Shown: positions 44,853 through 54,446 of the stretch, piece by piece
Layout: the number at the start of each line of letters is the position of its first letter
Position numbering within the stretch: position 1 is the stretch's first letter
Assembly: GCF_052044135.1 (NCBI RefSeq)
Contig: NZ_JBQDYF010000001.1
Location: 1-64,000 of the forward strand
Length of the DNA stretch: 64,000 bases
From: Salinisphaera sp052044135
GTDB taxonomy: Bacteria; Pseudomonadota; Gammaproteobacteria; Nevskiales; Salinisphaeraceae
Reading direction: 5' to 3'
Translations under genes and position numbers: made by a program
Notes under the pieces: generated by a model
Told to the model about the DNA's origin: nothing
Seen by the model: the letters and a program-made list of their open reading frames with translations, nothing else
Databases searched by the model: none

Positions 44853-44894
44853 GAGGCCTCCGAGTGGGTTTCGCGGTGTTTCCTTCTTCATTTA

Positions 44895-44935
44895 TCCACA
44901 GATGGACGCAGATTCACGCAGATCGAAAAAAGAAG
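44895..44935. repeat. CGCAGAT decamer repeat, site 1
   Basis: Tandem 10-base units of the form ACGCAGATNN (here with TCCACAGATGG, ACGCAGATTC, ACGCAGATCG) in the pcaL-pcaF gap. Related sites occur at 46247 and, inverted, at 46538. Confidence 0.7.
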
Positions 44936-45001
44936 ATGCGGACAGGGTGGCCCACGCTTCCATCGGTGGCCATCTGTAGACGGGCTTTTCGTCAATGCAT
45001 A

Positions 45002-46210
<1,209 letters not shown>

Positions 46211-46246
46211 GGGTTACTCCGGGAAAGCGATTCGTTCTTTTACTTG

Positions 46247-46274
46247 TCCGCAGATCTACGCAGATACAAGAAGA
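46247..46274. repeat. CGCAGAT decamer repeat, site 2
   Basis: TCCGCAGATCT followed by ACGCAGATAC and AAGAAGA, in the same orientation as the block at 44895. Confidence 0.7.
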
Positions 46275-46528
46275 CGATTTCGGGTGCTGGTCTTGCTTCG
46301 AGTCGGTTCAGGGGCTGAGAGTCCGTGAGCGCGACCCTGATGAACGCGAAGTTCATGCAAGCGATCTCTTATGTACAAAGTTCAGTCAAAGCCTTGACGA
46401 CGCCATGGCTAGCGCACCGGAAGCAGCACTGCCTTGATCCTGCTTCTTGTTTGCGCTCATTCGCGTGCATTTGCGGACAAAATGCCCCGGCTTATCCAGC
46501 TGAGTGTCGTACATAATCAAGCGCGACC

Positions 46529-46574
46529 TTTCTTTCTTCATCTGCGTAGATCTGCGTCGATCTGCGGACAAAAT
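46529..46574. repeat. CGCAGAT decamer repeat, site 3, inverted
   Basis: Read on the minus strand: TCCGCAGATCG, ACGCAGATCT, ACGCAGATGA then AGAAAGAAA. Opposite in orientation to sites 1 and 2. Confidence 0.7.
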
Positions 46575-46587
46575 CTTTGGAGAACGG

Positions 46588-47361
46588 TTACGCCTCGCTG
46601 TGATGGCGCTCCGTGCGTGCCTTCAACTCGCGCAGCACGGTCAATTCGTTGTCGTCCGGCTCGGCGGTGGTGGTCAGATCGTCGGCAAAGGCGATGTCCC
46701 AGCCGGTGGCGCTGGTCACATCCTCGCGCGATACGCCGGGATGCAGCGAGGTCACCGTCAGTGCCTTCGTCGCCGGGTCGGGCTGCATTACACACAAATC
46801 GGTGATCACGCGGGTGGGGCCCGCGCCGATGTTGGGCACGCCGTCGCGGGCGGTGCCGTCACGGCCGAAGCCGACGGTGGTCACGAAATCGACCGCCTCC
46901 ACGAAGGTCCGCCTGGAATGCTTGAGGGTGATGAAGATCTCGCCGGTGCAGGTGGCCATTTCCGGCGCTCCGCCGCCGCCCGGCAGGCGCACCTTGGGTT
47001 CGCGATAGTCGCCGATCAGCGTGGTGTTGAGGTTGGCGTACTTGTCGATCTGGGCCGCGCCCAGAAAACCGACATCGATCTTGCCGCCCTGGACCCAGTA
47101 ACGGAACATCTCCGGCACGGAGACGGTGGTCAGCGCGGTTTCGCACAACTCGCCGTCGCCGATCGACAACGGCAGTACCTCGGGTTTGGTTTCGAGCGTG
47201 CCGGACTCGTAGATCAGCACCACGTCGGGCGCGTGGGTCAGGCGCGCCAGGTTGGCGGCTTCGCTCGGCAGGCCGATGCCGACAAAGCAACTCTGGCCGT
47301 TGCGCAGGGCGCGCGAGGCGGTGACCGTCATCATTTCAGCGGCACTGTAGCGTTCGCTCAT
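46588..47361 (-). CDS. pcaJ: 3-Oxoadipate CoA-transferase beta subunit
   Basis: 257-residue subunit B of the succinyl-CoA:3-oxoadipate CoA-transferase. The catalytic glutamate is E52 in YESGTLE. The segments GFLGAAQIDKYANLNTT and GGGGAPEMATCTGE are typical. The ATG at 47361 overlaps the pcaI TGA by 4 bp; longer open sequence upstream lies within pcaI. It transfers CoA from succinyl-CoA to 3-oxoadipate. Together with pcaI it forms a two-gene unit behind a pair of predicted PcaR sites. Confidence 0.95.
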   Translation of the reverse strand: MSERYSAAEMMTVTASRALRNGQSCFVGIGLPSEAANLARLTHAPDVVLIYESGTLETKPEVLPLSIGDGELCETALTTVSVPEMFRYWVQGGKIDVGFLGAAQIDKYANLNTTLIGDYREPKVRLPGGGGAPEMATCTGEIFITLKHSRRTFVEAVDFVTTVGFGRDGTARDGVPNIGAGPTRVITDLCVMQPDPATKALTVTSLHPGVSREDVTSATGWDIAFADDLTTTAEPDDNELTVLRELKARTERHHSEA

Positions 47362-48188
47362 GCCGAGGCTCCGTTGTTGGCGGTGGTGTTGAACACGTGT
47401 TCGTCCAGCCAGGCGGAAAATGCCGCGCGGTCGCGGGAAATCGGGTCCCAGTCCTTGTAAAACTTGTTCGAGCGCGGGTAGTAGCCGTGTGCATACGAGG
47501 GCCGGGCACCGCCCGGCGCCGCGCAGACCGCGCCGATCACCCAGGCCGGGATCACGCAGGCGTTGGTGCCGCAGTCCAGTTCGTCGACGATCTCCTCGAC
47601 CGTGACGATCGAGTGCTGCGCGGCCATGACCGCTTCCTTCTGCACGCCGACGATCCCCTCGACCAGTACATTGCCGTGCCGGTCGGCCTTCTGGGCGTGC
47701 ACGATCGATACATCCGGCCGGATCGACGGCACGGCGGCCAGCCGCTCGCCGGTGAACGGGCATTCGATGAACTTGATCTGGTCGTTGACCTTGGGCAGGT
47801 CCGAGCCGATATAGCCGCGCAGGATCGCCAGCGGCAAACCAGCCGCACCCGCTTCAAAGGCGTTGGCCATGGCCGCATGGCTGTGTTCGAGAATCTCGAT
47901 CGGATGTGGCCAGCCGTGTTCGACCGCATCACGCAACCGGTGCAGCGAGCCCACGCCCGGGTTGCCGCCCCAGGAGAAAATCAGCTTTTTCGCGCAGCCG
48001 GCGCCGATCATCTGGTCGTAGATCAGATCCGGCGTCATGCGGATCAGGGTCAGCTCGCGTTTCTTCTGGCGGATGATCTCGTGGCCGGCCGCAAATGGAA
48101 TCAGATGCGTGAAGCCTTCCAGGGCCACGGTGGCGCCATCGGCCACATATCGATCCACCGCCTCTGCCAGGGGCAGGAATTCGGACAT
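47358..48188 (-). CDS. pcaI: 3-Oxoadipate CoA-transferase alpha subunit
   Basis: 276-residue subunit A of the CoA-transferase. Characteristic blocks are GATVALEGFTHLIPFAAGHE, IFSWGGNPGVGSLHR and HAQKADRHGNVLVEGIVGVQ. First gene of pcaIJ. Two TTYGCTATGCGAA sequences (48210-48222, 48229-48241) are 22 and 41 bp upstream of the start, in the position where the IclR-type regulator PcaR binds in pseudomonads. Confidence 0.95.
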   Translation of the reverse strand: MSEFLPLAEAVDRYVADGATVALEGFTHLIPFAAGHEIIRQKKRELTLIRMTPDLIYDQMIGAGCAKKLIFSWGGNPGVGSLHRLRDAVEHGWPHPIEILEHSHAAMANAFEAGAAGLPLAILRGYIGSDLPKVNDQIKFIECPFTGERLAAVPSIRPDVSIVHAQKADRHGNVLVEGIVGVQKEAVMAAQHSIVTVEEIVDELDCGTNACVIPAWVIGAVCAAPGGARPSYAHGYYPRSNKFYKDWDPISRDRAAFSAWLDEHVFNTTANNGASA

Positions 48189-48209
48189 GGATGCACTCCG
48201 GCTTTTTGA

Positions 48210-48241
48210 TTCGCTATGCGAACCAAGGTTTGCTATGCGAA
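48210..48241. promoter_or_regulatory. Tandem PcaR-type sites before pcaI
   Basis: TTCGCTATGCGAA (48210-48222) and TTTGCTATGCGAA (48229-48241), centred 19 bp apart. The outer pattern CG-N5-CGAAC agrees with the Pseudomonas PcaR site GTTCG-N5-CGCAC read in reverse complement. The same motif is at 50746-50760 and 51455-51468. Confidence 0.7.
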
Positions 48242-48355
48242 TAATCTAGGGGAGCCGACGCCGGTCGTCAATTCGTCTTTGGTCAACCGTGGATCAAGGC
48301 GCTGCACAATCGACGGGCCATGGGGCTTGTCACTTGTCATGGGCGGCGATGGCGG

Positions 48356-49690
48356 TCAGCGATTGCGCAGCGCAGCCTCAACACGTGATACCTGGGCCGC
48401 ACTGGTGCCGACGTAGGCGGCGGGATCGACCGCCGCGCGAACGCGCTCTGTGTCGAACGCCGCGGCGATCTCGGGAATGGCCAGCAGCGCCTCGGCATAG
48501 TCGCAGCGCTCGCGCAGCGCGGTTTCGGCGGCCTGTGCCGCCAGTGTTCGGGCGCGATCGAGCGGCATCGCCTGTCGTAACAGCGCAACCGTCGGTGCCG
48601 AGAGATTGGCGCCACCGGACAGCGCCAGATTGGTACGCATGGCTTCGGTATCGACTTGCAACTCGCCGACCAGCGGCACGAGTGTTTCGAGCGCGCCTTC
48701 GAGTAGCAGCACGGCATCGACCAGCGGCGCCCATTCGGCATGCCATTCGCCGAAGGCGCGCTCATGGGCCTGGGCGCCGGCGCTGTGAATCGTGCCCACG
48801 GCGGCATGGATCTGGCGCGCCGCGGCCCGGATTCGCGCGCTGCCCACCGGGTTGGCCTTGTGTGGCATGGACGACGAGCCGCCGGCGCCGGTCGCGGCCG
48901 GTTCACGCGCTTCGCCGACCTCGGTCTGGGCCATCCAGGCGATGTCGGTCGCCATCTTTTCGGCCGCCACGGCGACCGCGCCCACCGCGTCCACGATTGC
49001 GAGTATCGGTTGGCGATCGGTATGCCAGGGCAGTAGCGGACTGTTCAGCCCCAGTGCCGCGGCCAGCGCCGTCATCAGCTCGAGCCCGTCGTCCAGGCCG
49101 TGATGCGCCGCCACCGGGCCGCCGAACTGCACGAACAGGCCTTCGGCGGCCACCTGCTTCAGGCGTTTTTCGGCAGCGGCCAGAGCCGTCAGCCATTGCC
49201 CGACCTTGGCGCCGAAGGTGATCGGCAGGGCCTGCTGGGTCAGTGTTCGCCCGATCATCGGGGTGTCGCGGTGGCGCTGCATGAGCGCGCTGCCGCCATC
49301 GATGGTCGCCTCGATATAGCCGAGACAGCATGCCAGACGCGGCTTGAGCATCAGCATGAGCGCCGAATCGATCACGTCCTGGCTGGTCGCGCCCTTGTGC
49401 AAACAGGGCTTGAGTTCGCCGGGTAGCAGGGCCTTGGCCTGCTTGACGAAGGGAATGGCGACATTGCCGCCATCGGCGGCCTCGCGGGCCAGCATTTCGG
49501 CATCGAATGCCTCGGCGCGAATCGTGCCGGCGATGGCCTGCGCCGTGCCCGCGGGCAGATGACCGGCCGCTTCCTCGACCCGGGCCAGCGCGATCTCGAA
49601 CCGACACATGGCAGCGATGAACGCCCGCGCGTCGCAGGCGGCGATGCCGGCCGGGCTCATGAATGGATGACGGAGGAACAGGTCGTACAT
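48356..49690 (-). CDS. pcaB: 3-Carboxy-cis,cis-muconate cycloisomerase
   Basis: 444-residue member of the fumarase/aspartase superfamily that lactonises the ring-cleavage product. The superfamily signature GSSSMPHKANP is at residues 271-281, with the earlier HKGATSQDVIDSA at 98-110. Start ATG 49690. An upstream extension exists in the frame but has no family similarity. It stands between pcaIJ and the IclR-type regulator, all on the minus strand. The length matches known PcaB proteins. Confidence 0.94.
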   Translation of the reverse strand: MYDLFLRHPFMSPAGIAACDARAFIAAMCRFEIALARVEEAAGHLPAGTAQAIAGTIRAEAFDAEMLAREAADGGNVAIPFVKQAKALLPGELKPCLHKGATSQDVIDSALMLMLKPRLACCLGYIEATIDGGSALMQRHRDTPMIGRTLTQQALPITFGAKVGQWLTALAAAEKRLKQVAAEGLFVQFGGPVAAHHGLDDGLELMTALAAALGLNSPLLPWHTDRQPILAIVDAVGAVAVAAEKMATDIAWMAQTEVGEAREPAATGAGGSSSMPHKANPVGSARIRAAARQIHAAVGTIHSAGAQAHERAFGEWHAEWAPLVDAVLLLEGALETLVPLVGELQVDTEAMRTNLALSGGANLSAPTVALLRQAMPLDRARTLAAQAAETALRERCDYAEALLAIPEIAAAFDTERVRAAVDPAAYVGTSAAQVSRVEAALRNR

Positions 49691-49888
49691 GGCGCTTCCG
49701 CAGTAATGGATGCCGGCGGGTGGCGTTAATGCGCGCAAGGTGGCCTGGTGCACGCCAACGTCGTTGTGAACGACGGGCCTCGCGAGCACGTCACGCGATC
49801 AAGTCTTCGGCCCGACACGCACGATAGCCAGCCGAGCGTGCCGCCGGCAAACAGGCCAAGCGCCGCCGTCGGCCCGCCCCCGGGTTGT

Positions 49889-50695
49889 TCACTCGACCGT
49901 GCGTTCGATTTGCCGGGCGGTCTCCAGCAGCAGCGGCAGGAAATCCTGTTCCAGTGTTTCGCGGGCAACGCGTGCCGCATTGGTGCTGACATTCAACGCA
50001 CCCAGCAGTTTGCCGTGCTGATTGCGCACCGGCACCGCCAGAGACCGCAGGCCGGACTCCAGCTCCTGATCGACAATGCAATAACCGTCGCGGCGTACCT
50101 CGGCGATGCAGGCGCGCAGCGCCGTCGCATCGGTGATCGTGTTCGGGGTATGGGCCACCAGGGCGTCCCGGGCCAGAATCTGGTCGAGCCGATCGGGCGT
50201 GAATGCCAACAACACACGGCCCATCGAGGTCGCGACCGCGGGCAGGCGCGAACCGATGTTGAGTGCGACCGTCATCAATCGGTGCGGCGCGGCGGAACGC
50301 GCGACATAGATCACGTCGGCGCCGTCCAGTACGCCCATCGAGGAGGATTCGCCGGTCACCTCCGTGATGTGCTCCAGATGCTGGCGCACGATCGACTGAT
50401 AACCATTGGCCGACAGAAAGGCATAGCCCAGATCGAGCGTTCGCGGCGCCAGCTCGAAATAGCGGTCCTGTTTGCGGACATAGCCCAGCCCGTGGAGGGT
50501 GAGCAGAAAGCGCCGGGCCTTGGCCCGGTTGATGCCGTTGCGGGCCGCCACTTCGCTGAGCGTCATCCGGGGATGCTCGCGATCGAAGGTACGGATGATC
50601 TCCAGCCCGGTGGCCAGCGCGCTGACGAAATCGCGATGATCGGGCGCCAGGGCGGCGTTTTCGGTCTCCGGCAGATCCTGTTTCAAGCTACGCAA
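49889..50695 (-). CDS. pcaR: IclR-family regulator PcaR
   Basis: 268-residue IclR-type regulator with an N-terminal winged helix (MTLSEVAARNGINRAKARRF, LLTLHGLGYVRKQDRYFELA) and a C-terminal effector domain (GESSSMGVLDGADVIYVARS, ATSMGRVLLAF, ESGLRSLAVPVRNQHG). Length, motifs and location in the pca cluster fit PcaR/PcaU/PobR regulators, which respond to 3-oxoadipate or protocatechuate. The TTCGCNATGCGAAC-type motif occurs upstream of pcaI, in its own divergent promoter and before vdh, defining a likely local regulon. Confidence 0.88.
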   Translation of the reverse strand: MRSLKQDLPETENAALAPDHRDFVSALATGLEIIRTFDREHPRMTLSEVAARNGINRAKARRFLLTLHGLGYVRKQDRYFELAPRTLDLGYAFLSANGYQSIVRQHLEHITEVTGESSSMGVLDGADVIYVARSAAPHRLMTVALNIGSRLPAVATSMGRVLLAFTPDRLDQILARDALVAHTPNTITDATALRACIAEVRRDGYCIVDQELESGLRSLAVPVRNQHGKLLGALNVSTNAARVARETLEQDFLPLLLETARQIERTVE

Positions 50696-50745
50696 TCCTC
50701 TATCGATGCATGGGCAACACGCGCGGCGACAGTGTGGCAGCTTTT

Positions 50746-50760
50746 GTGCGCAATGCGAAC
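50746..50760. promoter_or_regulatory. PcaR-type site between pcaR and aroQ
   Basis: GTGCGCAATGCGAAC has the exact outer bases (GTGCG-N5-CGAAC) of the reverse-complemented Pseudomonas PcaR site. It is 51 bp from the pcaR start and about 190 bp before aroQ. Confidence 0.65.
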
Positions 50761-50950
50761 AACATGACGGTATCGGTGCGGCGATAAGCTCATTGATGGG
50801 TGGCGGGAGCGCTCGCGCCGCGAAACGCCGGGCACTACCCCCGTGCCGGTCGCGTTAACAGCCCCGGATCGCGCTCGCGAGACGCGCCTGTCGGCACAGG
50901 CCGACGGGCGGCTATGATGGGCGGCATTCATTCAGGCGTGGGAGCGCGGC

Positions 50951-51397
50951 GTGAAGATTCTGTTGCTCAATGGGCCCAACCTCAATCTGCTCGGCGAGCG
51001 CGAACCGGAGATCTACGGCGCGACCACGCTGGCCGATATCGAGGTCGCGCTGGCGCGCCGTGCCGAGGCCGGCGGGGCATCGCTCGAGGCCTTTCAGACC
51101 AACCACGAGGGCGAGGCGATCGAGCGCATTCATGCCGCCCGTGGCGCGGCCGACGCGATCATCATCAATCCGGCGGCCTGGACGCATACGTCCGTGGCGT
51201 TGCTGGATGCGCTGAACGCGTTCGATGGGCCGGTGGTGGAGGTGCATTTGTCGAACGTGCACAAGCGGGAATCGTTTCGCCACCAGTCCTATGTCTCGAA
51301 GCGGGCCGATGGCGTCATTGCCGGGCTGGGCGCCTTCGGCTATGCCGCGGCCCTGGATTTCGTGCTTCGGCATCGCGAAGGGGCCGCCTTCCCCTGA
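50951..51397 (+). CDS. aroQ: Type II 3-dehydroquinate dehydratase
   Basis: 148-residue type II dehydroquinase starting at GTG 50951. Active-site regions are NGPNLNLLGEREPEIYG (with the lid tyrosine and arginine), NPAAWTHTSVAL and EVHLSNVHKRESFRHQSYVS. It interconverts 3-dehydroquinate and 3-dehydroshikimate. In biosynthesis it serves the shikimate pathway. Here, among pca genes and divergent from pcaR, a catabolic role in quinate or shikimate use is possible, although no quinate dehydrogenase or dehydroshikimate dehydratase gene is in the window. GGGAG lies before the GTG. Confidence 0.92.
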   Translation: MKILLLNGPNLNLLGEREPEIYGATTLADIEVALARRAEAGGASLEAFQTNHEGEAIERIHAARGAADAIIINPAAWTHTSVALLDALNAFDGPVVEVHLSNVHKRESFRHQSYVSKRADGVIAGLGAFGYAAALDFVLRHREGAAFP

Positions 51398-51454
51398 CAC
51401 GGCCGCCGCGCCGGCGTGATCGGTCGGCCTTGTTGTGCGACTTGCGGCCGGCTG

Positions 51455-51468
51455 GTCGCAGTGCGAAC
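51455..51468. promoter_or_regulatory. PcaR-type site before vdh
   Basis: GTCGCAGTGCGAAC, sharing CGC-N-[AG]TGCGAAC with the sites before pcaI and pcaR, 86 bp upstream of the vdh start. Confidence 0.55.
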
Positions 51469-51553
51469 TTAAGGCGAGCGTCGGCTGGACCGGTGGGGCG
51501 AAAGTGCTCACGGCCTGTGGCGCAATGAATTCGAATAACGAGGAGCGACCGAC

Positions 51554-53008
51554 ATGAAGGAACTGGCATTGCTGATTGGCGGGCAAGCGCGCGCCGCGGC
51601 CAACGGCGCGACGTTCGAACGGTGCAACCCGGCCGGGGGCGATGTGGTGACGCGGGCGCCGGCGGCCGCGGTGGCCGATGCCGAAGCCGCGGCCGAGGCC
51701 GCGTCGAAGGCATTCGCGAGCTGGTCCGCTATCGGTCCCGGCGAGCGCCGGACCCGGTTACTGGCCGCCGCCGACGCGCTCGAAGCCCGTGCCCAGGATT
51801 TTACCCGCGCCATGGTCGAAGAGACCGGGGCGACGTCCGGTTGGGCCGGTTTCAACGTGCATGTGGCTGCCGGCATGCTGCGCGAGGCGGCCGGGCTGAC
51901 CACCCAGATTCAGGGTGCGACCATCCCGACCGACGTGCCGGGCAATCTGGCGATGTCGATGCGCGTGCCCTGTGGCCCGGTGCTGGGTATCGCGCCGTGG
52001 AATGCACCGGTCATTCTGGGCGTTCGTGCCATTGCGACGGCGCTGGCCTGTGGCAACAGCGTGGTGCTCAAGGCGTCGGAACAGTGCCCGGCCGTGCATC
52101 ATCTGATCGGCGAGGCGCTGATCGAGGCCGGCATGGGCGAGGGTGTGGTCAATGTCGTAACCAACGCGCCGGACGATGCGGCCGACGTGGTCCGGGCCCT
52201 GATCGAGCATCCAGCGATTGCGCGTGTGAACTTTACCGGCTCGAGTCCGGTCGGGCGGATCATCGGTCAGATCGCGGCCGGGGTGTTCAAGCCGGCGCTG
52301 CTGGAACTGGGCGGCAAGGCGCCGTTCGTGGTCGCCGATGACGCGGATCTGGATGCCGCCGTCGCCGCGGCCGCCTTCGGGGCGTTCTTTCACCAGGGCC
52401 AGATCTGCATGTCGACGGAACGGCTCGTGGTCGCCGAATCGGTCGCCGATGCCTTTGCCGACAAGCTCGCGGCCAAGGTGGCCACGCTCAAGGCCGGTGA
52501 TCCGCGCCATGAGGATACGCCGCTCGGTACGTTGATCGGCGAGCCGTCGCGCGTTCATCTCAACGAACTGATCGCGGATGCCCGCGCCAAGGGGACGGCC
52601 GTGCTCGTTGGTGGCGAAGCGGATTCGGTGATCATGCAGCCGACCGTGCTCGATCGCGTGACCCCGGAAATGCGCATCTACGGCGAGGAATCCTTCGGCC
52701 CGGTGGTGGCCATGGTGCGCGTGGCCGGCGGCGACGATGAACTGGTGCGGGTGGCCAATGATACGGAGTACGGGCTGTCGGCAGCCGTATTCTCCGGCGA
52801 CGGCGCCCGCGGCATGGCGATCGCCCAGCGCATTCGCTCGGGCATCTGCCACGTCAACGGCCCGACCGTGCATGACGAGCCGCAGATGCCCTTCGGCGGC
52901 GTGAAAGCGTCGGGCCACGGCCGTTTCGGCGGCCAGGCCGGGATTGCCGAGTTCACCGAGCTGCGCTGGGTCACACTGCAGACCGGGCCGCGCCACTACC
53001 CGATCTGA
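51554..53008 (+). CDS. vdh: Vanillin dehydrogenase
   Basis: 484-residue NAD-dependent aldehyde dehydrogenase. The general base E251 is in ELGGKAP and the nucleophile C285 in GQICMST. The C-terminus VTLQTGPRHYPI and the region PNGPTVHDEPQMPFGGVKAS-like residues match the vanillin/salicylaldehyde dehydrogenase group. It should oxidise vanillin and 4-hydroxybenzaldehyde made by Ech to vanillate and 4-hydroxybenzoate. Starts at ATG 51554 with GAGGAG upstream. It is unlinked to ech-fcs (24 kb away) but has a PcaR-type motif in front. Confidence 0.86.
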   Translation: MKELALLIGGQARAAANGATFERCNPAGGDVVTRAPAAAVADAEAAAEAASKAFASWSAIGPGERRTRLLAAADALEARAQDFTRAMVEETGATSGWAGFNVHVAAGMLREAAGLTTQIQGATIPTDVPGNLAMSMRVPCGPVLGIAPWNAPVILGVRAIATALACGNSVVLKASEQCPAVHHLIGEALIEAGMGEGVVNVVTNAPDDAADVVRALIEHPAIARVNFTGSSPVGRIIGQIAAGVFKPALLELGGKAPFVVADDADLDAAVAAAAFGAFFHQGQICMSTERLVVAESVADAFADKLAAKVATLKAGDPRHEDTPLGTLIGEPSRVHLNELIADARAKGTAVLVGGEADSVIMQPTVLDRVTPEMRIYGEESFGPVVAMVRVAGGDDELVRVANDTEYGLSAAVFSGDGARGMAIAQRIRSGICHVNGPTVHDEPQMPFGGVKASGHGRFGGQAGIAEFTELRWVTLQTGPRHYPI

Positions 53009-53094
53009 ACCGTGTTGCGCGCGGCGCGCCCTCGGCTCGGACCGCGGCTGATGTGATCCGCCGGGTCGTGATTGCGTGTTATTGATTCGAAGCC

Positions 53095-53121
53095 AAAACA
53101 GCTGACTTCGTCAGCTGTTTT
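53095..53121. terminator. Bidirectional terminator after vdh
   Basis: AAAACAGCTGA (53095-53105) and TCAGCTGTTTT (53111-53121) form a perfect 11-bp stem around CTTCG, ending in TTTTC. It is located 87 bp after the vdh stop. Confidence 0.85.
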
Positions 53122-53123
53122 CA

Positions 53124-53176
53124 ACGCCTTCAAAAATAAAAGCCGGCGCCTGTCCGTCTGTTATTTTCAAAGGCGT
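53124..53176. repeat. Imperfect inverted repeat after the vdh terminator
   Basis: ACGCCTTCAAAAATAA (53124-53139) and TTATTTTCAAAGGCGT (53161-53176) pair at 14 of 16 positions around a 21-base loop, directly before the two-hairpin repeat. Confidence 0.7.
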
Positions 53177-53262
53177 CGCGGCCGATGGCCGCGACGAGCA
53201 TGCGGTCGCATACTCGCGCTATTAACCCGAAAAATCATCTATTTCTGTGCAGGGTTAATAGC
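53174..53262 (+). repeat. Two-hairpin dispersed repeat, copy 2
   Basis: CGTCGCGGCC and GGCCGCGACG (53174-53183, 53187-53196) form a perfect 10-bp stem. GAGCATGC and CGCATACTCGCG follow. Then GCTATTAACCC (53218-53228) pairs perfectly with GGGTTAATAGC (53252-53262). The order and the linker match the copy at 20265-20349, while the second loop has diverged. Confidence 0.75.
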
Positions 53263-53292
53263 TTGGCCGCAAACAACAAAGGAGGCACAGCC

Positions 53293-54087
53293 ATGCCGAT
53301 AGCGCCCGTCAACGGTCAGCAGTTGTTCTATCGCGATACGGGAGGCGAGGGTCCGGTCCTTGTGTTTTCGCACGGGCTGCTGATGGATCACGAGATGTTC
53401 GAGCCGCAATTGGAGGCGTTCGGCTTGATCTGCCGCTGCATCGCCTGGGACGAGCGTGCCCACGGCCAGACCGCCGGCGACGATGTCGCGCCATTCAGCT
53501 ACTACGACTCGGCCGACGACCTGGTGGCGTTGCTCGATTATCTGGGCATCGAGCGGGCCGTGCTGGTCGGCATGAGCCAGGGCGGCTATCTGTCGCTGCG
53601 CTGTGCGCTCACCCATCCACAGCGCGTGGAGGCACTGGTATTGATCGACACCCAGGCGCGTGTCGAGGAGCCGGCCAAGCTAGCCGGCTATGAGCAGATG
53701 CTCGATGTCTGGACCCGCCAGGGCCTGCCGGATTCCATCGCCGACGATATCGCCGACATCATTCTCGGGCCGGCCTGGCACGGCGCCGAACAATGGAAGG
53801 CCAAGTGGCGTGGCTGGCAATCGCATAATCTGAAACAGGCCTTCCGTACCCTGATTGATCGCGACGACATCAGCCGCGATATCGCCCGTATCGAGGTTCC
53901 GGCGCTGGTCATCCACGGTGAGGCGGATCAGGCGATCACGCTGGATCGGGCCGAGGACATGGCCGGGCACCTGCGGCACGCCGAGATGGTCACCGTGCCC
54001 GAGGCCGGCCACGCGCCGAATCTGACCCATCCGGAGCCCGTCAATGCGGCCATAAGCCGGTTTCTGAAACGGCTGGGATACATCTGA
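53293..54087 (+). CDS. Alpha/beta hydrolase
   Basis: 264-residue alpha/beta-hydrolase-fold protein. The oxyanion region is FSHGLLMDHEMF, the nucleophile S95 lies in GMSQGG, and the histidine is in PEAGHAPNL near the C-terminus, with an acid in HGEADQAIT. The closest types are enol-lactonase or haloperoxidase-like esterases. AGGAGG precedes ATG 53293 at good spacing. Its position behind vdh suggests a possible aromatic-pathway ester or lactone substrate, but PcaD activity is already supplied by PcaL, so its function is open. Confidence 0.85.
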   Translation: MPIAPVNGQQLFYRDTGGEGPVLVFSHGLLMDHEMFEPQLEAFGLICRCIAWDERAHGQTAGDDVAPFSYYDSADDLVALLDYLGIERAVLVGMSQGGYLSLRCALTHPQRVEALVLIDTQARVEEPAKLAGYEQMLDVWTRQGLPDSIADDIADIILGPAWHGAEQWKAKWRGWQSHNLKQAFRTLIDRDDISRDIARIEVPALVIHGEADQAITLDRAEDMAGHLRHAEMVTVPEAGHAPNLTHPEPVNAAISRFLKRLGYI

Positions 54088-54446
54088 GGCGGGGTGCTTC
54101 GCTGGCGCGTCCGTGGCCGTGCGGCCGCTCGTGCATGATTTCGAACGTGCCGGCGCCTGGCTCGCTGCGGAATTCGCGGCAGACGTTCTGCCACACGGCG
54201 CAAACGCTGCCGGCAACATGCACGCGCATAGCCCGTGTTTGCGATTTAAACAACAGGCATCGACCCGTTACTTTGGGACCGAACAACAGGCGCTAATCCG
54301 GCCTGCGTAACGACCCGATATCGCTTTGATCCGCGGCCGTTGTCGGGTCGACACTCTCTTTTGCCCCGCGGCATTTATCCGCAGCCGAGCGCTGACTGAC
54401 GGCGGGCGCGTACCCCGGGGTTACCGGCGCCGTGACCGGCGCGGAT
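54088..54446. other. Intergenic region between convergent genes
   Basis: About 360 bases between the hydrolase gene and the end of the sigma-54 activator gene. AACAACAGGC occurs twice (near 54248 and 54284). No gene or strong terminator was recognised. Confidence 0.5.

Larger units (their letters stand above)
46211..46587. other. Repeat-bearing gap between pcaF and pcaJ
   Basis: About 380 bases without a convincing gene. It holds two oppositely oriented CGCAGAT decamer blocks (46247-46274 and 46538-46569), which together could form a long imperfect inverted pair, and a third short match near 46470 (TTTGCGGACAAAATG). Confidence 0.6.
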
